Positions 6,611-11,526 of a DNA stretch of 11,526 bases are shown piece by piece. A model generated the notes under the pieces. The model saw only the letters and a program-made list of their open reading frames with translations, was not told where the DNA came from and searched no databases. Position numbers and translations under genes: made by a program. The DNA lies in NCBI GenBank assembly GCA_910583935.1, contig CAJTZM010000028.1, forward strand, positions 1 through 11,526, read 5' to 3'. The first letter of the stretch is position 1; every line of letters begins with the position of its first letter. Origin of the DNA: an uncultured Oscillospiraceae bacterium (GTDB lineage Bacteria > Bacillota > Clostridia > Oscillospirales > Ruminococcaceae).

Positions 6611-6638
6611 TAATATTTAGATGATCGTCTAAATATTA
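6611..6638 (+). promoter_or_regulatory. palindromic operator, probable SdpR-like repressor site
   Basis: Perfect 11-bp arms TAATATTTAGA (6611-6621) and TCTAAATATTA (6628-6638) around a spacer TGATCG whose inner GATC is also symmetric, so 26 of 28 positions are symmetric. It overlaps the -10 edge and transcription start and lies just before the repressor gene. ArsR-family dimers typically bind AT-rich inverted repeats at such positions, so autorepression is likely. Confidence 0.8.
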
Positions 6639-6659
6639 ATGACAAGCGAGGAGGGAATC

Positions 6660-6938
6660 ATGGGAATTCAAAAAACCTTCAAAGCCCTTTCCGACAGCAC
6701 CCGCCGGGAAATTCTGGAGCTTTTAAAGGATGGCGCCGCGCCGGCCGGGGAGATCGCCGCCCATTTTCACATGACCGGCGCCACCGTCTCCCACCATCTG
6801 GCGGTTTTAAAGGAGGCGGAGCTGGTCAGCGACGAAAAGCGGGGCAAATATATTTATTATGAGCTGAACCTGTCGGTGATCGACGAAATCGTCCGGTGGG
6901 TAACGGCCTTTCAAGGAGGAAATTCCAATGAAAAATAA
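6660..6938 (+). CDS. sdpR: ArsR-family autorepressor, SdpR-like
   Basis: 92 residues forming a single winged helix-turn-helix: FKALSDSTRREILELLKDG, AGEIAAHFHMTGATVSHHLAVLKEAELV, and wing SDEKRGKYIYYELN. It reads closely along B. subtilis SdpR (same SDxTRR, SHHL, LKxAE, YYxLN pattern) and has no Cys metal-site motif, so it is not an arsenic or metal sensor of the ELCVC type. ATG 6660 is chosen because GAGGAGGG ends four bases before it; the in-frame ATG at 6639 abuts the operator and lacks a ribosome site. In B. subtilis SdpR represses sdpRI until SdpI, bound to the Sdp toxin, holds it at the membrane. The sdpI-like gene overlaps its last 11 bases. Confidence 0.9.
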   Translation: MGIQKTFKALSDSTRREILELLKDGAAPAGEIAAHFHMTGATVSHHLAVLKEAELVSDEKRGKYIYYELNLSVIDEIVRWVTAFQGGNSNEK

Positions 6939-7602
6939 GCGCGGTATCATCGCTGCCACCTGGATTCTGGCGGTGCTGCCGGTGGTTTTGTGCCTGGCGG
7001 CCTTCCCCTTTCTGCCGGAGAGAATCCCCATGCACTGGGATGTAAACGGCACCGTCTCCTATCAGGGCAAGGGGGGCCTTTTGGGGATGGCGGCTCTTTC
7101 CCCGCTGCTGGCGGCGATGCTTTTCGCCCTGCCGAAAATCGACCCTAAAAAGAATAACTACCGTCGGTTCTCAAAATATTACAGCTTTTTCGGTATTTTT
7201 CTCATGGCCTTTCTGCTGGCCTGCGATCTGCTGGTTTTATCCGAAAGCTTTTTTCCCGGCCGGATTTCGGTGGGAACAGCCGTTCAGGCGCTGGTGGGGG
7301 TTTTGTTTGTGTTCCTTGGCAATATGATGCCCAAAATCAAAAGCAATTTCTTTATGGGACTGAAAAACCCCTGGACCCTGTCCTCCCCCGACGTGTGGAA
7401 CCGGGCCCACCGGCTGGCAGGCGCTTTGCTGTTTTTAACGGGGCTTGCCGTTCTTCTGACCTGCTTTTGGCTGCCGCCGGCTTTTGCCTTCTGGCTTGTG
7501 GGCGGCATGACGGTGCTGACGGTGCTGGTCCCGACCGTTTTATCCTATGTCTGGTATCAAAGGCTGTCCCGGCAGCCCAATGAAAAGGAGGAAGAAAATT
7601 GA
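6928..7602 (+). CDS. sdpI: SdpI-family membrane immunity/signal protein
   Basis: 224 residues with six or so membrane segments. The N-terminal part is a DUF1648-type module with PERIPMHWDVNGTVS (30-44). The C-terminal half carries the SdpI signature: GNMMPKIKSN (131-140), then GLKNPWTLSSPDVWNRAHRL (144-163), and two final helices. B. subtilis SdpI gives immunity to the SdpC-derived toxin and also works as the sensor that sequesters SdpR. Start ATG at 6928 follows AAGGAGG and lies inside the repressor gene, so the two are translationally coupled; the end overlaps the next start by four bases. No sdpABC toxin genes are present in this window, so this is an orphan immunity module here, or responds to another envelope stress. 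Confidence 0.92.
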   Translation: MKNKRGIIAATWILAVLPVVLCLAAFPFLPERIPMHWDVNGTVSYQGKGGLLGMAALSPLLAAMLFALPKIDPKKNNYRRFSKYYSFFGIFLMAFLLACDLLVLSESFFPGRISVGTAVQALVGVLFVFLGNMMPKIKSNFFMGLKNPWTLSSPDVWNRAHRLAGALLFLTGLAVLLTCFWLPPAFAFWLVGGMTVLTVLVPTVLSYVWYQRLSRQPNEKEEEN

Positions 7603-8486
7603 AAAAGCGCGTCGTCGTGTTTGTGGCCCTGACCTTTGCCCTCACCTGGGGGCTGGTCTTTTGGCTGATGCTCACCAAAACCCCTTACGGCAGCGTTCTT
7701 TGCATGTCGGTCTTTTCCCTGTGCATGCTCCTGCCGGCCCTTTGCAGCATCGTAACCCGGCTGATCACCCGGGAGGGCTTTTCCCAGCTGTACCTAAAGC
7801 CCCATTTTAAAGGGCACTGGCGGTTTTACCTGGCGGGACTGCTGGGCCCCTCGGTGCTCATAGCCCTCGGCGCGGCCGTGTATTTTCTGCTGTTCCCCCG
7901 GCAGTTCGACCCTGGGCTGACCGCCCTATCCCAGTCGCTGGCGGCCCAGGGCGCCGCGGACGTTCCGGCAGGGCTGCTGCTGGCAGGCCAGATTCTAGTC
8001 GGCGCGCTGTTCGGCGGCCTTATCAATCTGCCCTTTGCCTTAGGCGAGGAGCTGGGCTGGCGGGGATATTTGTTCCCCCAACTTTGCAAAAGCATGTCCC
8101 CCAACCGGGCGATTGTGGTTTCCGGCGTGATCTGGGGGCTGTGGCACGCGCCCATGGTCGCCATGGGCCACAATTACGGGGTGGACTATCCCACCGCGCC
8201 CTGGGGCGGCATTGGGGCCATGGTGATCTTTTGTATCGTTGTAGGCGCGTTTTTGAGCGATCTGACCATCCGCACCCAAAGCGTTCTGCCCGCCGCCTTA
8301 GGCCACGGCGCTTTAAACGCGCTGGCGGCGGCGCCGGTTTACCTGATGCATCCGGAAAGCTATAACCCCTTCTTAGGCCCGGTCCCGATGGGACTCATCG
8401 GCGGCGTGGGGTTTTTGGCCGCCGCCGGCTTTTGCATGGCAAGGCTTGCGAAAAAGCCGCCGGTCCAGGGGCCGGATGGACAATAG
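7599..8486 (+). CDS. CPBP (Abi) family intramembrane metalloprotease
   Basis: 295 residues with about eight membrane segments. The three CPBP motifs are intact: EELGWRGY (E150, E151, R155), VIWGLWHAP (H183) and GHGALN (H236, N240), which form the metal site of Rce1-like glutamic intramembrane proteases. Relatives are found with bacteriocin genes, where several give self-immunity and depend on these residues. The start is TTG in a TTGA overlap with the sdpI-like stop, and AAGGAGG lies just upstream, so it belongs to the same operon. With an SdpI homologue beside it, a role in resisting membrane-active peptides is a fair inference. A strong terminator follows 12 bp after the stop. Confidence 0.93.
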   Translation: MKKRVVVFVALTFALTWGLVFWLMLTKTPYGSVLCMSVFSLCMLLPALCSIVTRLITREGFSQLYLKPHFKGHWRFYLAGLLGPSVLIALGAAVYFLLFPRQFDPGLTALSQSLAAQGAADVPAGLLLAGQILVGALFGGLINLPFALGEELGWRGYLFPQLCKSMSPNRAIVVSGVIWGLWHAPMVAMGHNYGVDYPTAPWGGIGAMVIFCIVVGAFLSDLTIRTQSVLPAALGHGALNALAAAPVYLMHPESYNPFLGPVPMGLIGGVGFLAAAGFCMARLAKKPPVQGPDGQ

Positions 8487-8497
8487 CTGCGGCCCGC

Positions 8498-8541
8498 AAA
8501 AAAACAGGCGGGGGATTTGGGTTCCCCGCCTGTTTTTCTTT
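8498..8541 (+). terminator. intrinsic terminator of the sdp-like operon (copy 1 of a repeated terminator)
   Basis: Stem ACAGGCGGGG (8504-8513) with CCCCGCCTGT (8524-8533), extended by A-run/T-run pairing, followed by TTTTTCTTT. It shares a 20-nt identical right half (8524-8543 = 9849-9868) with the terminator at 9826. Confidence 0.93.
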
Positions 8542-8622
8542 GCTCGAAAAAGCGACGGCGCTTCTTTCGTCAGAGCCAACAAAAAAGATGCCTCTTTTTA
8601 TCGATTTTTTTCGGTCAGGCCC

Positions 8623-8651
8623 TTTACATTTCTACAATTTACCAATATAAT
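8623..8651 (+). promoter_or_regulatory. strong sigma-A promoter of the secreted protein gene
   Basis: TTTACA (8623-8628), 17-bp spacer, then a consensus TATAAT (8646-8651), in an AT-rich patch; the start codon follows about 30 bp later behind a GAGAGAGGTG ribosome site. Confidence 0.88.
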
Positions 8652-8681
8652 AAAGGTATCCATTTTGAGAGAGGTGTTCTT

Positions 8682-8783
8682 ATGACAAAAAAAGCAAAAA
8701 ATATGCTCGCAATTTTTGTGGCGGTGCTTGCCGTGGGAGCGGCTTTTTGGGCATCTTCTAACACCCCCCCCCCGAGGGGTTAG
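8682..8783 (+). CDS. short product as encoded here: signal segment only (33 residues)
   Basis: As the sequence stands, ribosomes starting at 8682 would make a 33-residue peptide with a Lys-rich start, one hydrophobic helix and a PPPRG end before TAG. It is the N-terminal part of the gene described for 8682-9811, not a separate gene. Confidence 0.5.
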   Translation: MTKKAKNMLAIFVAVLAVGAAFWASSNTPPPRG

Positions 8784-9811
8784 AAGATCTCGGAACCGCA
8801 GCGGCGGCGGAAACTAAAACTACAGGGAATCCACCTATTGTCCTCGACCATGACCATGTGTGGGGAGATTGGGAAGCCGATGCCGGCGGGAATACCCATA
8901 CAGGTATGTGCCAAGCCGAAGACTGCAATGAAACAAGTACGCCTGAAGAGCATACTTTTCAGGATGGTATATGCACTGTCTGCGGGGATAAAAAAGATCC
9001 CACCGGCGGCGGTCAGGACAACAAGCCCGGTTCGGGGGTGGAAGATGAGGAAGACGTTCCCACAAAGACTCCAGGTGGTCTCCAGGATCCTACAAACAAC
9101 CCCACCATAGGCGACGACCAGGACAATGATTCGGAGGCGGGTGTGGATTTGAAGAAAGATATAACCGACTCCAATCTTGTCGCAGCTATCCAAGAGCAGA
9201 TCAAGAAAAAAGAAAACAGCTTCATTGCAGTTTATTATGACAATTCTTCCAACCCCACGCTTGTTTCCGATATTTTTGCCGCCATTCAAGGCAAGAAGGA
9301 GGCATACGTTGTGGCGGGTGACGGCGAAAGATTAAAGTGGGTCTTTAAAGGAGAATATATTAAAAATCCCAAAGACGTTCATCTAAAGGTTGACATTTCG
9401 CCGCTGAAAAGTACAAACAGCGCCAACAAAAGCAAAATTTCCCGTTTGGTGGGAAATACGCCCACCTGCGTTCTTTCTTTCGCGCACAATGGTGAACTGC
9501 CCGGAAAAACAAGGATCCGTGTAGATATGGACAGCGTTTTCCCCGGCACAACCAAAAAATATTTTTGGGTGTACCACTTTACGGGAAATGACCTGGACTG
9601 CATTGCGGAAAACGTGAGCGTCGACAACAAAGGCATTTTGGACTTTTGGATTACCCACAACAGCGATTATATCATCACCGACCGGGCGATTCCCGAAACC
9701 AAGTCGAACAACAAAGATTCGGCTAATGATGGAATCCGGCTTTCCGAGGTATCCAACTCCAACTCAAGCGGAACCGGCGGCAAAAGCAATCCCCATACCG
9801 GCGGATATTAA
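8682..9811 (+). CDS. secreted surface-type protein, frame interrupted at a C10 tract
   Basis: Read straight from ATG 8682, translation gives a signal/anchor sequence (MTKKAKNMLAIFVAVLAVGA, AFWASSNTPPP) and stops at 8783. Adding one C (or removing two) in the ten-C run at 8764-8773 joins it to the open frame that runs to 9811, giving 376 residues. The body begins EGLEDLG and holds a His/Cys-rich module: DHDHVWGDWEAD, THTGMCQAEDC, HTFQDGICTVCGDKK, a pattern seen in many secreted clostridial proteins. A Gly/Pro/Asp linker leads to a strand-rich domain (SFIAVYYDNSS … YVVAGDGERLKW … YFWVYHFTGNDLDCI … DFWITHNSDYIITD). The tail is Ser/Asn-rich and ends NPHTGGY. The only start for the body in this version is a GTG at 8858, without a ribosome site. 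Base composition is more AT-rich than its neighbours. The family is not recognised by name. Alternative reading: a sequencing error in the homopolymer. Confidence 0.75.
8764..8773 (+). repeat. poly-C tract (C10) in coding sequence
   Basis: Ten consecutive C directly after the signal segment and about 30 codons from the start. Ten gives the off frame; eleven or eight would give the on frame. Confidence 0.95.
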
Positions 9812-9825
9812 AATTCAGCACACTA

Positions 9826-9866
9826 GTAAAAACAGGCGAGGGACTGTCCCCCGCCTGTTTTTCTTT
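9826..9866 (+). terminator. intrinsic terminator of the secreted protein gene (copy 2)
   Basis: ACAGGCG (9832-9838) pairs with CGCCTGT (9852-9858) and GGG (9840-9842) with CCC (9848-9850) across one A·C mismatch; loop ACTGT; then TTTTTCTTT. It is a near copy of the terminator at 8498-8541. Confidence 0.92.
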
Positions 9867-9874
9867 GCCGTCAG

Positions 9875-9899
9875 CCATGGCGCCGATTCGGCGCCATGG
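9875..9899. repeat. 25-nt perfect palindrome next to the glycosylase promoter
   Basis: Arms CCATGGCGCCG (9875-9885) and CGGCGCCATGG (9889-9899) around ATT. It ends inside the -35 of the next promoter. No T-run follows, so a second terminator is unlikely; it could be a regulator site or a transcript hairpin. Confidence 0.7.
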
Positions 9900-9925
9900 A
9901 CTTTTCCCCGCTTTTGTGCTATACT
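9897..9925 (+). promoter_or_regulatory. probable promoter of the AlkA-like gene
   Basis: -35 TGGACT (9897-9902), 17-bp spacer, -10 TATACT (9920-9925) with an extended TG (TGCTATACT). The -35 overlaps the right edge of the 25-nt palindrome. Confidence 0.65.
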
Positions 9926-9953
9926 ACAAAACAAAAGTTCGGGAGGGATGCGA

Positions 9954-10613
9954 ATGTATTTTGCCTATGGCCCCCAGCAGACCGAGTATCTAAAGGAGAA
10001 GGATCCGGTGCTGGGCCGGGTCATCGACCGGGTCGGCCCCATCCGGCGGGAGGTGGACCCGGACCTGTTTTCCAGCGTGGTACATCATATTGTGGGCCAG
10101 CAGATTTCCACCAAGGCCCAGCAGACCATCTGGCTTCGAATGCAAAGCACACTGGGCAGTGTCAGCGCCGAAACGGTTCTGGCCGCCGGGCCGGCGCAGA
10201 TCCAGGCGATGGGCATTTCCTCGCGCAAGGCGGGGTACATCCTGGATTTTGCCCAAAGGGTCCAAGGCGGCGCATTTGATCTGGCGGGTATCCGGCAAAA
10301 AAGCGACCAAGAGGCCATCGAGCAGCTGGCGGCCCTGCGGGGGGTGGGCGTATGGACCGCCCAGATGATCCTTTTATTCTGCCTGCAGCGGCCCGATGTG
10401 CTCAGCTTCGACGATCTGGCCATTCAGCGGGGGCTGCGCATGGTGTATCATCACCGAAAAATCGACCAAAAGCTGTTCGCCAAATACCGGCGGCGCTACA
10501 GCCCTTACGGCAGCACCGCCAGCTTATATCTTTGGGCGGTGGCCGGCGGCGCCATCCCGGAGCTGCGGGACCCGGCGCCCTCTAAAAAGGTGCAGGCGAA
10601 AAGCAAGGCGTAA
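9954..10613 (+). CDS. DNA-3-methyladenine glycosylase II, short AlkA-like form
   Basis: 219 residues. It removes alkylated bases in base excision repair. The HhH-GPD fold is clear: SSVVHHIVGQQISTKAQQTI (41-60), MGISSRKAGYILDFA (86-100), the helix-hairpin-helix LRGVGVWTAQMI (128-139), and the catalytic acid in LSFDDLAIQRG, probably D153 or D154. YSPYGSTASLYLW near the end is the usual closing motif. The N-terminal TBP-like domain of E. coli AlkA is missing, as in many short bacterial forms, and no FeS cysteine loop is present. ATG 9954 is taken because GGGAGGG ends six bases before it; the in-frame ATG at 9948 directly touches that ribosome site. It has its own promoter behind a palindrome. 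The oxidoreductase gene begins 63 bp later and may be co-transcribed. Confidence 0.94.
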   Translation: MYFAYGPQQTEYLKEKDPVLGRVIDRVGPIRREVDPDLFSSVVHHIVGQQISTKAQQTIWLRMQSTLGSVSAETVLAAGPAQIQAMGISSRKAGYILDFAQRVQGGAFDLAGIRQKSDQEAIEQLAALRGVGVWTAQMILLFCLQRPDVLSFDDLAIQRGLRMVYHHRKIDQKLFAKYRRRYSPYGSTASLYLWAVAGGAIPELRDPAPSKKVQAKSKA

Positions 10614-10676
10614 GGTATATCCGGGCAAAAAGCCGGAAACAATAGGGGCAAACGCTTGTTTTTGGGAGGAAAGCCT

Positions 10677-11526
10677 ATGCAGTCTTTGTGGCGCGCCACC
10701 TGCCCCATTGAAAAAAGAGAGCCGCTGGCCCAAAACCGTACGGCCGACGCGGTGGTCATCGGCGCGGGGATCACCGGCATTCTGACCGCCTTTTTGCTGC
10801 AAAAAACCGGCAAGGAGGTGGTGGTGCTGGAAAGAGGGCGCATCGCCGGCGGGCAGACCGAGGGCACCACCGCCAAAATCACCGCGCAGCACGGGCTCAT
10901 CTACCGCCGGCTTATGGACCGGCTGGGCGAGGGACCGGCCCGCCAGTACGCCCAGGCCAACCAGGAGGCGGTTGCGGCATACCTGCGGCTGATCCGGGAG
11001 GAGGCAATCGACTGCGACCTTCAAAGGACCTGCGCCTATGTCTATTCCCTGGATCTTCGGCTGCTGGCCCGGGAGGCCGCTGCCGCAAAGCAGCTGGGGC
11101 TTTCGGCTTCTCTTGTGGAAAGGCCGCCGCTGCCCTTCCCCGCCGCCGGCGCGGTCCGGTTTCGGGACCAGGCCCAGTTTCATCCGCTTAAATTCATCCG
11201 CGCCCTGGCCCAAAAGCTGACCATCTACGAAAACACCCCGGTCCAATGGGCGGACGATCAGCGGGTACAGACCCCGGGCGGTACCGTTCGGGCAAAAAAG
11301 CTTCTCTTTACCTGCCACGACCCCTTCGTCAATTTTCCCGGCCTGTATTTTGCCCGGATGCACCAGGAGCGCTCCTATGTGCTGGCGCTGGAAAACGCCC
11401 CCTTTCCCGCCGGCATGTGGATTGGCGCGGACCGGCCCGCCTACTCCTTTCGCCGGTACGGGGACCCTTTGCTGTTCGGCGGCCAGGGGCACCGCACCGG
11501 GAAAAATCCCGGCGGCGGCCAGTACG
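10677..11526 (+). CDS. FAD-dependent oxidoreductase, YhfW-like, truncated by window end
   Basis: 283 codons are visible, with no stop before the edge. ATG 10677 has GGGAGGA upstream. The N-terminus is a Rossmann FAD site, DAVVIGAGITGILTAFLL (GxGxxG at 29-34) with the ribose-binding acid in VVVLERGRI, followed by GQTEGTTAKITAQHGLIY (59-76). That last stretch and the leading LWRATCPIEKREPL closely recall B. subtilis YhfW, a DadA-like FAD oxidoreductase with a C-terminal Rieske 2Fe-2S domain. If this is the same family, the Rieske part lies beyond the window. Substrate unknown; later YVLALENAPFPAGMWIG and YSFRRYGDPLLFGGQGHRTG fit the substrate-domain and FAD-return segments of the family. Confidence 0.92.
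   Translation, partial: MQSLWRATCPIEKREPLAQNRTADAVVIGAGITGILTAFLLQKTGKEVVVLERGRIAGGQTEGTTAKITAQHGLIYRRLMDRLGEGPARQYAQANQEAVAAYLRLIREEAIDCDLQRTCAYVYSLDLRLLAREAAAAKQLGLSASLVERPPLPFPAAGAVRFRDQAQFHPLKFIRALAQKLTIYENTPVQWADDQRVQTPGGTVRAKKLLFTCHDPFVNFPGLYFARMHQERSYVLALENAPFPAGMWIGADRPAYSFRRYGDPLLFGGQGHRTGKNPGGGQY

Noticed and set aside
6262..6624. Plus-strand open frame across the intergenic region and the start of the flippase gene
   Set aside because: No family-like content, partly antisense to the flippase start, and it runs through the sdp promoter and half of the operator.
6639..6659. Earlier in-frame ATG for the ArsR-family repressor
   Set aside because: It abuts the operator, has no ribosome site, and the sequence GAGGAGGG inside this stretch serves the ATG at 6660.
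9726..9953. Extended N-terminus of the AlkA-like protein
   Set aside because: It would read through the end of the secreted protein gene, a terminator, a palindrome and a promoter; the start at 9954 has the correct ribosome site.
10614..10676. Small hairpin TCCGGGC/GCCGGA after the glycosylase gene
   Set aside because: Short, bulged and without a T-run, so it is not called a terminator.
10524..11492. Long minus-strand open frame opposite the FAD oxidoreductase and the end of the glycosylase
   Set aside because: It is antisense to two clear genes with strong family motifs; GC-rich codon use makes such shadows. No ribosome site or family pattern.

Overview
The window looks like chromosomal DNA from a GC-rich, endospore-forming member of the Clostridia (Firmicutes), probably near the Oscillospiraceae/Ruminococcaceae. 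The evidence is spoIIGA-sigE, a SpoVB/YabM-type flippase next to mazG and rqcP, strong Shine-Dalgarno sequences, TTG starts, and many GC-rich hairpin + T-run terminators. No phage, IS element, CRISPR array, rRNA or tRNA was seen.

Layout. (1) 1-278, plus strand: the C-terminal end of a PTS EIIA type-2 domain protein, ending at a bidirectional terminator (305-364). (2) 363-1980, minus: spoIIGA-sigE, the protease/pro-sigma pair of the mother cell. It has a promoter with a 22-bp -35/-10 gap and a Spo0A-like box over the -35, as in the Bacillus subtilis spoIIG promoter. The spoIIGA frame has no stop before sigE and stays open 185 nt into it. (3) 2176-2943, minus: an unrecognised lipoprotein with its own terminator. 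(4) 3092-6338, minus: spoVB/yabM-like flippase, mazG, HU and rqcP, with a terminator/attenuator hairpin between HU and rqcP. The usual followers yabP-yabQ-divIC are absent here. (5) 6339-6659: a hairpin-rich intergenic stretch, then a sigma-A promoter with a near-perfect 28-bp palindromic operator. (6) 6660-8486, plus: sdpR-like autorepressor, sdpI-like immunity protein and a CPBP membrane protease in one overlapping operon, with no toxin gene. (7) 8623-9811, plus: a more AT-rich cassette with a strong promoter, encoding a secreted surface-type protein whose frame is broken at a run of ten C just after the signal peptide. Near-identical terminators lie on both sides. (8) 9954-10613, plus: a short AlkA-like DNA glycosylase behind a 25-nt perfect palindrome. 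(9) 10677 to the edge, plus: the FAD-dependent half of a YhfW-type oxidoreductase, cut by the window end.

Most of the window is standard sporulation and housekeeping content. The parts most worth a second look are the C10 tract in the secreted protein gene (possible phase variation), the toxin-less SdpR-SdpI-CPBP immunity operon with its operator, the readthrough spoIIGA/sigE arrangement, and the conserved spoIIG promoter layout.
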